From the NCBI RefSeq assembly GCF_000023905.1, contig NC_013192.1, forward strand, positions 1,178,001 through 1,242,000: a stretch of DNA of 64,000 nucleotides, given 5' to 3'. The stretch comes from Leptotrichia buccalis C-1013-b. Lineage in GTDB: Bacteria > Fusobacteriota > Fusobacteriia > Fusobacteriales > Leptotrichiaceae. How positions within the stretch are numbered: position 1 is the stretch's first letter; each line of letters opens with the position of its first letter. The position numbers and the translations under genes were made by a program. The notes under the pieces were generated by a model. That model did not search any database. It was not told the DNA's origin and saw only the letters and a program-made list of their open reading frames with translations. Below, piece by piece: positions 15,769 to 25,404 of the stretch.

Positions 15769-17868
15769 TTATACCGAACATGAAATACACTCCTCAATCG
15801 TAGCCTTTCTCGTTCTCGTATAATAAAGCGACTTCAACCCCAGCCTATGTGCATAAATATAAAGTCTAGCCAAATCCCTAGTACTATCTGTACTCTTCGT
15901 ATACAAAATAGTTGATATTCCTTGATCTACGTGTCTTTGGATTACAGAAATTAGTTTCAAGATATTTTTTTGATTCATATCGTATGCTGACTTATAGAAG
16001 AAGTAGTTGTCGTTTGTTAAGTAAGGCATTGGGTAGAATGTTGTACTGTCTCCGTATTCTCTTACTTCGATTGTGTCAACTACTGGCATTACTGAGGCTG
16101 TCGAGTTCATTATGTAGGATGTTGACTGGTTTGGGGCGATTGCCATTCGGTAGGCATTGTAGACTCCGTGTTTCATTACTTGCTCTTTTAGGTTTGCCCA
16201 GTCTTCTTTTGTTGGGATGCAGATTCCTTCAAATAGCTGTTTTATTTTTTCTGTTTGTGGCACATATTCTTTTGTAATGTATTTGTCAAAGTAGTTTCCG
16301 TTGGCGTATTCAGATTTTTCAAAGTCCTTGAAAGTTTCGCCTTTTTCTTTTGCAATTTCCATTGAACGTTCCAATGAATAGAAATTTACCATCATAAAGA
16401 ATACGTTACAGAAGTCAAGCGCTTCCTTGCTTTCGTACATAATAAAGTTTTTAGCCAAGTATCCATGCAGGTTCATTGCTCCCAGCCCTACTGAGTGCAG
16501 TTCGTCGTTTGCTTTTTTTATTGACGGAACAATATCAATGTTTGTCAAGTCTGATACCATTGTAAGTGAATCAATTGCCGCTTTTGTGGCTTCTTTTATT
16601 CTTTTGTTTTCCATTACTGTAGCAATATTTAATGAACCTAAATTACATGAAATTCCACGTCTTATCGTGTCTTCTTCATAATACGCATTAATATCTGAAA
16701 CTTCTGATAATTGCATAATTTCAGTACACAAATTTGAGAACTTAACTGTTCCAATTTCTTTTAATGCGTGTTCCTTATTTGCATTATCTTTAAAGAATAA
16801 ATAAGGATATCCACTCTCTTTTTGAGTTTGAGAAATTTTTACAAGAAGTTCCCTTGCGTTTATTTTTTTCTTTTTAACATTTGGATTATCAACCAGTTTT
16901 TCATACATTTCGTTCATATCCATTTCATCCAGATATTGTCCATATTCTAGGAATACTGTGTGTGGATTAAACGTGTAGCAAACTTCATCTTCTATTGCCA
17001 ACTGCATAAATTTATTTGGAACGATAACTCCGATTGACAATGATTTTATTCTGATTTTCTCATCTACATTTATCTTTTTACTATCCAAAAATTCATTAAT
17101 ATCAGAATGGAAAACATTCAAATAAACCGCTCCAGCTCCAGCTCTTTGTCCTAACTGATTTGCATACGAAAAAATATCCTCTAAAATCTTCATAATCGGC
17201 AAAACTCCAGAAGCTCTTCCTTCCACACCTTTTATCGCTTCTCCTCTTGCTCTGATTTTAGAAAGGTTTATCGAAACTCCTCCACCAATTGAAGACAATT
17301 TCATAGACGAATCAAAAATATATCCAATTCCGCTCAAATTATCTCCCATTTCATCAAGAAAACAAGAAACAAGCTCTCCAGAACGTTTTTTTCCAGAATT
17401 TAAAAAAGTTGGTGTAGCTGGCTGATATTCTTGATTTATCAACATCAAAGCATACTCTTTTGCCTTTTCAACATTTCCCTGTGCTAAATAAAGCGAAACC
17501 GTAGCAATCCTATCTTCATATCTTTCCAAGAATTTCTCCCCAGTGTCATCCATCAAAGCATAACTTTGATAAAATTTCGATGCACTCATAAACGAAGCAA
17601 ATCTAAACTTCTTATCATAAACCAGCTTAAACACTTCCTTTATCTCATCGTGGCTATACATCTCATAAAAATTAATATAATAATCATTTTTTATCAAATA
17701 TCTCATCTTTTCCTCAAGATTGTGAAAAAACACCGTATTTTTATTCACATAATCTACAAAATACGAATAAACAGCCTCCTTATCTTTCTCAAGCTGAAAA
17801 TCCTCCCCTTGTTTTACCATTATTTCGTTATTTAGGTATATCCATTTTTTTGCTCTTTTATCTACCAT
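15769..17868 (-). CDS. nrdE: Ribonucleotide reductase class Ib, alpha subunit
   Basis: A 699-aa catalytic subunit. The active-site redox Cys is in VSCFL (C169) and the catalytic triad is in NLCTE (N379, C381, E383). The C-terminus is CISCSV, the shuttle Cys pair reduced by NrdH. There is no N-terminal ATP-cone, as expected for class Ib. GGAGAT precedes the ATG. It follows nrdI by 23 nt. Confidence 0.96.
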   Translation of the reverse strand: MVDKRAKKWIYLNNEIMVKQGEDFQLEKDKEAVYSYFVDYVNKNTVFFHNLEEKMRYLIKNDYYINFYEMYSHDEIKEVFKLVYDKKFRFASFMSASKFYQSYALMDDTGEKFLERYEDRIATVSLYLAQGNVEKAKEYALMLINQEYQPATPTFLNSGKKRSGELVSCFLDEMGDNLSGIGYIFDSSMKLSSIGGGVSINLSKIRARGEAIKGVEGRASGVLPIMKILEDIFSYANQLGQRAGAGAVYLNVFHSDINEFLDSKKINVDEKIRIKSLSIGVIVPNKFMQLAIEDEVCYTFNPHTVFLEYGQYLDEMDMNEMYEKLVDNPNVKKKKINARELLVKISQTQKESGYPYLFFKDNANKEHALKEIGTVKFSNLCTEIMQLSEVSDINAYYEEDTIRRGISCNLGSLNIATVMENKRIKEATKAAIDSLTMVSDLTNIDIVPSIKKANDELHSVGLGAMNLHGYLAKNFIMYESKEALDFCNVFFMMVNFYSLERSMEIAKEKGETFKDFEKSEYANGNYFDKYITKEYVPQTEKIKQLFEGICIPTKEDWANLKEQVMKHGVYNAYRMAIAPNQSTSYIMNSTASVMPVVDTIEVREYGDSTTFYPMPYLTNDNYFFYKSAYDMNQKNILKLISVIQRHVDQGISTILYTKSTDSTRDLARLYIYAHRLGLKSLYYTRTRKATIEECISCSV

Positions 17869-17891
17869 TATCCTATCTCCTATTTATTTTA

Positions 17892-18263
17892 TTAATTATT
17901 TTCCAAATACTTGATATAATTTTCCACTTCCGTACTTGTTCCCGACAGCTCAAATTTCATCAATACTGGAATTCCGTATTTTTGCTGAATTTTATCAGCT
18001 GCTAGTGCGAAAAATTGTCCCCAGTTTCTGTTTCCGCTGGAACTTACTGATTTTAATAGTTTACTGTTGTTTTCGTTTTGTAGAAATTCGTCTGTTGTTG
18101 TTGGAATTTCTCCGATTTTTGTTGTAAATGTTAGAAAATGTCCTTCATTTTTGATTACCATAGTTGGATTTATTTTTATAAAATGCCAGTCTGGACGTTG
18201 GGATTGCATTTTTTTTGTGAAACGGTGGACGTTTCCTGTTTTTGAATCGTAATATATAAACAT
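17892..18263 (-). CDS. nrdI: NrdI flavodoxin-like protein
   Basis: A 123-aa protein with IYYDSKTGNVHRF (FMN phosphate loop) at the start and SVSSSGNRNWG in the middle. NrdI supplies superoxide for assembling the NrdF manganese cofactor. I prefer the ATG at 18263, which has AAGGTG upstream, to the in-frame ATG 18 codons earlier whose extra residues would overlap a strong hairpin. Confidence 0.93.
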   Translation of the reverse strand: MFIYYDSKTGNVHRFTKKMQSQRPDWHFIKINPTMVIKNEGHFLTFTTKIGEIPTTTDEFLQNENNSKLLKSVSSSGNRNWGQFFALAADKIQQKYGIPVLMKFELSGTSTEVENYIKYLENN

Positions 18264-18291
18264 AGTTTTCACCTTAATTTTTTTTATAAAA

Positions 18292-18377
18292 ATATACTCA
18301 AAATTATTTGATTTCAAATAGTTCTTTCCTTAAATAATCTGAGTATATATAAAAAACTGTCTTTGATAGTACAGTTA
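18292..18377 (-). promoter_or_regulatory. Two hairpins between nrdH and nrdI (possible attenuator)
   Basis: On the minus strand the first structure is AACTGT/ACAGTT with a T-run (18376-18351), which looks like a terminator. The second is a long stem, about 17 bp with small defects, between 18292-18309 and 18332-18348. Together they could make nrdH much more abundant than nrdIEF, or give conditional read-through. Confidence 0.5.
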
Positions 18378-18398
18378 AAATTTTTAAATTGTATTTTT

Positions 18399-18638
18399 TT
18401 ATATCATTGAAATAATTTCGTTAATTTCTTCTGGCTTAAATCCAATTGTTCTTTTTATTTCTTTATTTTCTTCAAATAAAATTACAGTTGGAACACTTCT
18501 TACTCTGTATTTTACAGCCATTTCTGGATTGTCGAATGGATTTACTCTTTCATATTCTACACCTTTTTTATCTAATAAGTCTGACACCATTGCACATGGG
18601 TTGCAGTCGTTTTTTTCAAATTTTACAATTCTTCTCAT
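18399..18638 (-). CDS. nrdH: NrdH-type glutaredoxin/thioredoxin
   Basis: A 79-aa thioredoxin-fold protein with redox motif CNPC at about 12-15, RSVPTVILF holding the cis-Pro, and the C-terminal GFKPEEI. As first gene of the nrd operon it is the likely reductant of the NrdE C-terminal Cys pair. GGAGG precedes the ATG. Confidence 0.85.
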   Translation of the reverse strand: MRRIVKFEKNDCNPCAMVSDLLDKKGVEYERVNPFDNPEMAVKYRVRSVPTVILFEENKEIKRTIGFKPEEINEIISMI

Positions 18639-18669
18639 TTTATTATTTTCCTCCTAATTTAAAAGTAAA

Positions 18670-18717
18670 ACACAATATCTTGTGTTTTTTGTAATTTTTT
18701 TATAGCATATGTAGTGT
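18670..18717 (-). promoter_or_regulatory. Tandem NrdR boxes upstream of nrdH
   Basis: Box 1 (18670-18685) is ACACAATATCTTGTGT, an almost perfect palindrome matching the NrdR consensus. Box 2 (18702-18717) is the weaker ATAGCATATGTAGTGT. Their centres are 32 bp apart, about three helical turns, the usual layout for dATP-responsive NrdR repression. The rest of the gap up to asnS holds only the asnS promoter. Confidence 0.75.
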
Positions 18718-18874
18718 ATCGTATTTTTAAAATTTTTGCAACAATATTATTTTTAATTTTTGATTAAACAAATTATTGGGAATATTTTATATTAATAATT
18801 TAAAAAATGCTATAAGTTATCTCAAAGTTTTTATATTTTTAAAATTTATTATTAAAATATGTAGGAAATTGTGT

Positions 18875-18880
18875 TATAAT
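18875..18880 (+). promoter_or_regulatory. -10 of the asnS promoter
   Basis: TATAAT sits in the context TGTTATAAT, an extended -10. It is about 105 nt before the chosen asnS start; no clear -35 is needed. Confidence 0.5.
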
Positions 18881-18981
18881 GTGAAAATGTAGAGAATAAT
18901 CAAAAAAATTATATAATTTAGAGAAAGGAGATGTGTGAATATTTATATAGATTATTTCTATATTTAGTCATACAGAGATAT

Positions 18982-20370
18982 ATGTTATTAGAATTAAGGG
19001 AACTTCAAAAGAATACAAAAGAGTATTTAGGAAAAGAAATTGAAATTAATGGTTGGGTAAAAAAAATTAGAAGTCAAAAAAACTTTGGATTTATTGAGTT
19101 GAATGATGGAACTTTTTTTACTGGGATTCAAGTTGTGTTTGAAGAAGGATTGGAAAATTTTGAGGAAATTTCTAAACTTACGATTTCGACTTCAGTTAAA
19201 GTTACAGGAATTGTAGTAGAATCAGTAGGGAAAGGGCAGGCTTACGAAATTAAAGCAACAAAAATTTCTGTTTATCAAAAAGCTGATTCAGATTATCCGT
19301 TGCAAAATAAAAGGCATTCATTTGAATTTTTGAGAACGATTGCACATTTACGTCCTAGAACTAATGCGTTTTTTGCAACTTTTAGAGTACGTTCAATTTT
19401 GTCTTATGCAATTCATAAATTTTTTCAAGAAAAAAACTTTGTGTATGTGCAAACACCTATAATTACTGGAAGTGATGCAGAAGGTGCTGGAGAAATGTTT
19501 AGACTTACGACGCTTGATATAAACAATATTCCAAAAACTGAAAATGGAAGTATTGATTTTAAACAGGATTTCTTTGGTAAAGAGGCAAATCTTACGGTTA
19601 GTGGGCAGTTAAATGTTGAAACTTTTGCAACTGCATTTAAAAATACGTATACTTTTGGGCCTACATTCAGAGCTGAAAAATCGAACACTCCAAAACATGC
19701 TGCGGAGTTTTGGATGATGGAGCCTGAAATTGCATTTGCAGACTTGGACGTAAATATGGATGTTATTGAGGAAATGATAAAATACATTGTAAATTATGTA
19801 AGGGAAAATGCTAAGGAAGAAATGGAATTTTTTAATAAATTTGTAGACAAGGACTTGTTTAACAGGCTTGATACTTTAGTAAACAATGAATTTGGGAGAA
19901 TTACTTATACAGAAGCAATTGAAATTTTGAAAAATTCAAAACAGAAATTTGAATATGAAGTGGAATGGGGAATTGATTTACAGACTGAACACGAAAGATA
20001 TTTGGCAGAAAAACACTTTAAAAAGCCTGTATTTGTAACTGATTATCCAAAAGATATAAAGGCATTTTATATGAAGTTAAATGAAGATGGGAAAACTGTA
20101 AGAGCAGTTGACTTATTGGCACCGGGAATTGGAGAAATCGTAGGTGGAAGCCAAAGGGAAGATGATTATGAAATTCTTTTAGGAAAAATCAATGAAATGG
20201 GATTAAAAGAGGAAGATTACTGGTGGTACCTAGACTTGAGAAAATATGGAAGTGTGCCACATTCAGGATTTGGGCTTGGATTTGACAGAATGCTTATGTA
20301 CATTACTGGAATGACAAACATAAGGGATGTGATTCCGTTCCCAAGAACAACTAAAAACTTGGAGTTCTAA
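18982..20370 (+). CDS. asnS: Asparaginyl-tRNA synthetase
   Basis: A 462-aa class IIb synthetase. An N-terminal OB-fold anticodon-binding domain (about 1-110, [22 protein letters not shown] is its core) is followed by motif 2 ([21 protein letters not shown]) and motif 3 ([15 protein letters not shown]) near the C-terminus. It charges tRNA-Asn. I chose the ATG at 18982 because MLLELRELQ is where family proteins normally begin. An ATG 17 codons upstream lies directly against a GGAG and adds an unlikely hydrophobic extension. Confidence 0.93.
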   Translation: MLLELRELQKNTKEYLGKEIEINGWVKKIRSQKNFGFIELNDGTFFTGIQVVFEEGLENFEEISKLTISTSVKVTGIVVESVGKGQAYEIKATKISVYQKADSDYPLQNKRHSFEFLRTIAHLRPRTNAFFATFRVRSILSYAIHKFFQEKNFVYVQTPIITGSDAEGAGEMFRLTTLDINNIPKTENGSIDFKQDFFGKEANLTVSGQLNVETFATAFKNTYTFGPTFRAEKSNTPKHAAEFWMMEPEIAFADLDVNMDVIEEMIKYIVNYVRENAKEEMEFFNKFVDKDLFNRLDTLVNNEFGRITYTEAIEILKNSKQKFEYEVEWGIDLQTEHERYLAEKHFKKPVFVTDYPKDIKAFYMKLNEDGKTVRAVDLLAPGIGEIVGGSQREDDYEILLGKINEMGLKEEDYWWYLDLRKYGSVPHSGFGLGFDRMLMYITGMTNIRDVIPFPRTTKNLEF

Positions 20371-20387
20371 TTGCCAGGAGGACTAAA

Positions 20388-21086
20388 ATGAAAAGAATGA
20401 TAATGATGATGGGGATTCTTTTAATTTTTGCGACAGTTGTAAAGGCAAATTATTATATTACTGAAAATACGACGGTAACCAGTCCAGGTGATGCCACTAC
20501 TGTTGAAGAAGAAAGAATTGCACCAACTGTTGAACCTGATGAAATAACAAGGCAAGCATTTGAACCAGGAAATGCATTAAATAAAAGCAGAAATAAAGAA
20601 ACAAAAAATATACCAGTTGAACGAAAAACTGTTGATAGTGGAACTATGCCGGCAACACAGACCGAAGACATATCGACGGAAGCAAAATACGATTCATACG
20701 CAAATTACGAAAATGCCACGCTTGCCAAAAAAAGCTCATCAGCCACATTCAGAATGGCACAGCTTTATTTTCGTGATGGACTTTATGAAAAAGCAGTAAA
20801 TTTGGCACTAAAAGATGAAGCACCTGATATTCCTGTAATGTATGTAATTGCAATTGGATCAAGGCTTATGGGGAATAATGAACAGTCAATTGATTATTAC
20901 AGCAGAATCTTGTCACAAGACAACAATCAGGCTGAAGCAAAACTGGGAATGGGCATTGCCTACAAATCAAAAGGGGATTTTTCAAAAGCATTAGGATATT
21001 TGCGGGATTATAATTCTACACATTCTGATGATGAGGTAAAAAAAGAAATCGCAGTATTAAATGAAATATTAGCCGGTTCAAGATAA
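20388..21086 (+). CDS. Exported TPR-repeat protein
   Basis: A 232-aa protein with a signal peptide (MKRMIMMMGILLIFATVVKA), a low-complexity Thr/Glu-rich linker, and at least three TPR-like helical pairs from about residue 115 (FRMAQLYFRDGLYEKAVNLA, YYSRILSQDNNQAEAKLGMG, GIAYKSKGDFSKAL). It probably acts in the periplasm as a scaffold. AGGAGG precedes the ATG, 17 nt after asnS and 18 nt before dprA, so the three are likely co-transcribed. Confidence 0.8.
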   Translation: MKRMIMMMGILLIFATVVKANYYITENTTVTSPGDATTVEEERIAPTVEPDEITRQAFEPGNALNKSRNKETKNIPVERKTVDSGTMPATQTEDISTEAKYDSYANYENATLAKKSSSATFRMAQLYFRDGLYEKAVNLALKDEAPDIPVMYVIAIGSRLMGNNEQSIDYYSRILSQDNNQAEAKLGMGIAYKSKGDFSKALGYLRDYNSTHSDDEVKKEIAVLNEILAGSR

Positions 21087-21104
21087 AAAATAGGGGGGAT
21101 TATT

Positions 21105-22196
21105 GTGGAATGGCTTAGATTAAAGGAATATGGGATGAAAAATGCCCATATAAAAAAACTTATGTTAATTTTTCAAGATTTTGAAGAATTATTTTATGAA
21201 GAAAATTTTAAATTGTTTAATGATGAATTAAAAAGTCAGCTGGAAGAAGCAATGAAAATTGATATGACAGCAAGGCTAGAGCTTTATGAGCGAAACAGAG
21301 TAAGAATAATAAGTGCAAATGATAAGGAATATCCGAAAAAACTGAAGGAAATAAAGGATTTTCCAGTCTTTTTGTATTTAAAAGGAAAAAAGTTAAAAGA
21401 TTACGATAAAATAAAAATAGACAAAGGCAAAATATCAGTAGATAATAAGCGTAATATCGGAATTGTAGGAACACGGCGAGCAACTAAATTTGGAAAAACA
21501 GCCTGTGAAAAAATTGTAAATGAGCTTGTAAATTATGAGGTAACCGTAATTAGCGGACTTGCCGATGGAATAGATACAATTGCACTAAAAACTGCACTGG
21601 ATAAGGAAATAGAAGTTGTATCAGTAGTAGGCACAGGGCTGGACATAGTTTATCCATACGAAAATCGGGATTTATGGGAAAGAATAGGAGAAGTTGGAAC
21701 TCTTATAAGCGAATATCCGCTTGGAACACAGCCTACACGCTGGACTTTTCCTAGAAGAAATCGAATTATAGCAGGAATATCAGATGGAGTTCTAGTAGCC
21801 GAAAGTTTTAAAAAAGGTGGTGCATTAATCACAGCAGAACTGGCTTTTAGCATGAACCGCGAAGTTTTTGCCGTACCTGGATTCATAAATTATCCATCTT
21901 TTGAAGGCTGTAACGATTTAATAAAAAATAATAAAGCAAAATTAGTAACTTGCGGAAATGATATTGCCGAAGAGTTTTTGTGGGATATAAAAAAAGAAAA
22001 AAGTAAATTACAAAAACTTACATCAGAAGAACAAATTGTATTTGAAACAATAATGGAAGAAGTAAGTTTTGAGCAAATTCTACAAAATGTGAAAGAAAAA
22101 ATTGAGAAAAATAAATTGTTTTCAATAATTATGAGTCTAAAAATTAGAGGATTAATTACAGAAACAAATGGGGCAAAGTACATTAGGATAGTATAA
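21105..22196 (+). CDS. dprA: DNA processing protein DprA
   Basis: A 363-aa protein with a helical N-terminus, then the Rossmann-type DprA core: GIVGTRRATKFG, ISGLADGIDTIA, VGTGLDIVYP, TFPRRNRIIAG and KKGGALITAELA. A small C-terminal winged-helix domain (about 300-363) follows. DprA loads RecA on incoming single-stranded DNA during natural transformation. The start is GTG with GGGGGAT upstream. Confidence 0.93.
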   Translation: MEWLRLKEYGMKNAHIKKLMLIFQDFEELFYEENFKLFNDELKSQLEEAMKIDMTARLELYERNRVRIISANDKEYPKKLKEIKDFPVFLYLKGKKLKDYDKIKIDKGKISVDNKRNIGIVGTRRATKFGKTACEKIVNELVNYEVTVISGLADGIDTIALKTALDKEIEVVSVVGTGLDIVYPYENRDLWERIGEVGTLISEYPLGTQPTRWTFPRRNRIIAGISDGVLVAESFKKGGALITAELAFSMNREVFAVPGFINYPSFEGCNDLIKNNKAKLVTCGNDIAEEFLWDIKKEKSKLQKLTSEEQIVFETIMEEVSFEQILQNVKEKIEKNKLFSIIMSLKIRGLITETNGAKYIRIV

Positions 22197-22202
22197 TTAA
22201 AG

Positions 22203-22228
22203 CAAGGGTATTAATTGCTATACCCTTG
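22203..22228 (+). terminator. Hairpin after dprA
   Basis: A perfect 8-bp stem (CAAGGGTA/TACCCTTG) with a 10-nt loop lies 6 nt after the dprA stop. There is no T-run, so termination would be weak. Confidence 0.45.
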
Positions 22229-22766
22229 GTTCTCTGATTATCTAAGCATTTTTTGAAATAAAATTGAAACTCGCTTTTTAATAAAGGTTATTATTAATTC
22301 TTAAACTGTTTATGATTTAAAAGTTTTGAAAAAGCTCACTTTCGCAAATAAAAGTTAAATAACTTTATAAACTGAATTTTATTATAAAAGTTATGGCGAA
22401 AGAAACACATAAATGTGTTTAGTCAATTTTATTCCAAAAAAATCACGATATTTTTAGTTTGATTATAAATGATTATGTTAATAGAAAATAAGCAAAATTT
22501 CGTTAAAGAAAAAATAACTGTTTGAAATTTTGGAATGAATTTTGAACTATATTTAGTTAATCGTATTTAAAATAACTTTTATTCAAAATCGAGTTTTATT
22601 TTTTCTTTATAAGAAAGTTTTGTGTAGAGCGTGGGTGCAGGGAGATGGCGTTTGTTCTCCCTGCTTAAAAACTAAATATGAATAAAATAAGAAAAGTAAT
22701 TATTAATCAAAATAATTTAAAAATAAATATGTATAAGTAGATAAAAAAAATAAGGAGAAAATAGAG
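22229..22766. other. 538-bp non-coding gap with a GC-rich hairpin
   Basis: I see no gene here on either strand. The notable element is GCAGGGAGA (22637-22645) and its perfect complement TCTCCCTGC (22656-22664) around a 10-nt loop, unusually GC-rich for this genome. It is not followed by a T-run in either direction. The remainder is AT-rich sequence without a convincing promoter. Confidence 0.5.
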
Positions 22767-25169
22767 TTGGCTAGAAAGTTAGTTATTGTTGAGTCACCGT
22801 CGAAGGCAAAAACTATTGAAAAAATACTTGGTAGAAATTACGAAGTTGTTGCATCTTACGGACATGTGATTGATTTACCAAAAACAAAAATTGGGATAGA
22901 TGTGGAAAATAATTTTGAGCCTCAATACAAGGTTATAAAAGGGAAAGGTGAGGTTTTAAAGAAATTAAAGGAAAAAGCGAAAAGTGCAAACGCTGTTTAC
23001 CTGGCATCAGATCAGGATAGGGAAGGGGAAGCGATTGCTTGGCACATTTCTAATTATATTAAGCAGCCTGATAAGGTAAAAAGGATAGAATTTAACGAGA
23101 TAACAAAGACGGCTGTAAATAATGCGATTAAAAACCCAAGAGATATTAATGATAATCTTGTGAATGCACAGCAGGCGAGAAGATTGCTGGATAGAATTGT
23201 GGGGTATAAGATAAGTCCGCTTTTATGGAAAATAATTAATCGCAACGCCAGCGCTGGACGTGTACAGTCAGTTGCATTAAAACTGATTTGTGACTTGGAA
23301 GACGAGATAAATGCGTTTGTACCGCAAAAATACTGGGAAGTAAGTGCATTAATTGAAAAAGATATTAATCTTAATTTAGTAAAAATTGCAAATGAAAAAG
23401 TGGATAAAATTTTTGATGAAAAGGTTGTAAAAAAATTAAAAAAGGACTTGAAAGATGAGTCTTTGACAATTGAAAAAATTGAAGTTAAGAAGAAATCTCA
23501 AAGACCACCGCTTGTATTCAAAACGAGTACACTGCAGCAGCTTGCTTCCTCATATCTTGGTTACGGTGCAAGCAAAACAATGAGAATTGCACAGCAGCTT
23601 TATGAAGGGCTTCCAATTGATGGAGAAAATAAAGGACTTATAACTTATATGAGAACAGATTCTACAAGAATTTCTGTTGATGCTTTAAATATGGCAAAGG
23701 ATTACATTACAAAAAATTATGGTGAAAAATACGTTGGAAAATATGTTGTAAAAAATTCAAAATCAAATGTTCAGGATGCCCACGAAGGAATCCGTCCATC
23801 TGACATTAACTTAGTTCCAGACGACATAAAAGTTTATTTAACAAATGAGCAGTATAGACTGTATAAATTAATTTGGGACAGATTTCTGGTTTCACAGTTT
23901 GCAGCGATGCAGTATGAGCAGATGCAGATTAACGCTGTGAATGGAGATTACAGTTTTCGTGGGACAATTAACAAAGTAATTTTTGATGGGTATTATAAGA
24001 TTTTTAAAGACGAAGATGAAATTAAGACTGGGGATTTTCCAGAATTAAAGGAAGGCAATGTTCATCCGATAGACAAATTGAATGTGGAAGAAGGAATAAC
24101 AAAGCCACCAACAAGATTTTCAGAAGCGACACTTGTAAAAAAACTGGAATCAGAAGGAATTGGACGTCCATCAACTTATGCTTCAATTGTCGAAACACTG
24201 AAAACAAGGGAATACGTGGAACTTATTGAAAAACGTTTTTATCCAACTTATTTGGGATACGAAGTAAAAGATGAGCTTGTGAAAAACTTTAAAGACATTA
24301 TGAATGTGAAGTTTACGGCGAATATGGAAAAAGAACTGGATAAGGTTGAGGAAGGGACAGTTGAATGGGTGCAGCTTTTGAGAGCTTTTTATAATTCGCT
24401 TGAAAAGGAGATTAAAAAGTTTGAAAAAGAGATAGAAGAAATGAAAAATCGGAGAGTTGTTTCTGATGTATTAGATTCAGAAGGAAAGCCGATGATTTTA
24501 AAAACAGGACTGTATGGTAAATATTTAATAAGTGAGACAAATGAAAAGGAAAAAGTTTCGTTAAAGGGAATCGCTGTGTCGCCTGAAGAACTTAAAAAAG
24601 GGGAAATTTTTATAAAAACGGAAGTTGAAAAATTACAAAATAATAAAAAGGGAATTTTGACGGATTATTTTGATGAAAATGGAAACAGATATGTGTTGAA
24701 AGTTGGACGATTTGGAGAATATCTTGAAAGTGAAAATTATGAAAAAGATGAAAAAAGAATGTCGCTGCCAGCTGAATTGAAGCAGAAGTATAAAAAAGGC
24801 GCAGTAATAGAGCTAGATGGAGTATTACAAATAAATGATGAAATGAAACGGTTACAAGAAATTGACAGAAAAATAATAGAAGAAGCAGGAGTCTGTGAAT
24901 TTTGCGGAAAACCGTATGAAATAAAAACTGGCAGATTTGGAAAATTTTTGGCTTGTACAGGCTATCCAGAATGTAAAACGATAAAAAATATAAAAACTGG
25001 AAAAGTTACGAGGGTGACTGAAAAAGAGGAAAAAGCTAAGAAAACTGTAAAAAAAGCGACGAAAAAAACAGTAACTAAATCAAAATCTACAGCTGCAAAG
25101 GCTAAAAAGACAACTGCGACTAAGAAGAAAACGACAACTAAAAAATCAACAGCCAAGAAATCTGAGTAA
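22767..25169 (+). CDS. topA: DNA topoisomerase I
   Basis: An 800-aa type IA topoisomerase. The TOPRIM domain opens the protein (VIVESPSKAKTIEKILG, then DQDREGEA). The active-site Tyr is in LITYMRTDSTR (about 294), and REGIGRPSTY-like sequence (SEGIGRPSTYASI) is present. One Cys4 zinc-finger remnant is seen near 710 (CEFCGK, CTGYPEC). The last 45 residues are a Lys/Thr/Ala-rich basic tail that probably binds DNA. The start is TTG with AAGGAG upstream. Confidence 0.95.
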   Translation: MARKLVIVESPSKAKTIEKILGRNYEVVASYGHVIDLPKTKIGIDVENNFEPQYKVIKGKGEVLKKLKEKAKSANAVYLASDQDREGEAIAWHISNYIKQPDKVKRIEFNEITKTAVNNAIKNPRDINDNLVNAQQARRLLDRIVGYKISPLLWKIINRNASAGRVQSVALKLICDLEDEINAFVPQKYWEVSALIEKDINLNLVKIANEKVDKIFDEKVVKKLKKDLKDESLTIEKIEVKKKSQRPPLVFKTSTLQQLASSYLGYGASKTMRIAQQLYEGLPIDGENKGLITYMRTDSTRISVDALNMAKDYITKNYGEKYVGKYVVKNSKSNVQDAHEGIRPSDINLVPDDIKVYLTNEQYRLYKLIWDRFLVSQFAAMQYEQMQINAVNGDYSFRGTINKVIFDGYYKIFKDEDEIKTGDFPELKEGNVHPIDKLNVEEGITKPPTRFSEATLVKKLESEGIGRPSTYASIVETLKTREYVELIEKRFYPTYLGYEVKDELVKNFKDIMNVKFTANMEKELDKVEEGTVEWVQLLRAFYNSLEKEIKKFEKEIEEMKNRRVVSDVLDSEGKPMILKTGLYGKYLISETNEKEKVSLKGIAVSPEELKKGEIFIKTEVEKLQNNKKGILTDYFDENGNRYVLKVGRFGEYLESENYEKDEKRMSLPAELKQKYKKGAVIELDGVLQINDEMKRLQEIDRKIIEEAGVCEFCGKPYEIKTGRFGKFLACTGYPECKTIKNIKTGKVTRVTEKEEKAKKTVKKATKKTVTKSKSTAAKAKKTTATKKKTTTKKSTAKKSE

Positions 25170-25404
25170 TTTAATAAATCTTAAAAAAATTATTTTATTT
25201 ATATTATATTTTATTAATTTTATTTGTTTTTTTATTAGGACTAATTTATAAAAAAAAAATAAATATAAAAATATAATTTAACAGTTTAAGATAACTTAAA
25301 TTTATTATAATTTATATAAATGTAGTTTTATAGATTTTTTATCTTAAAACAAAAAAGTAGAATTGCTGTAAATAATATGTGTTATGATAAATGGAGAAAT
25401 TTTT

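Noticed and set aside
18881-18981. T-box riboswitch before asnS
   Set aside because: The leader is about 100 nt and lacks a visible T-box sequence, specifier loop or terminator hairpin.
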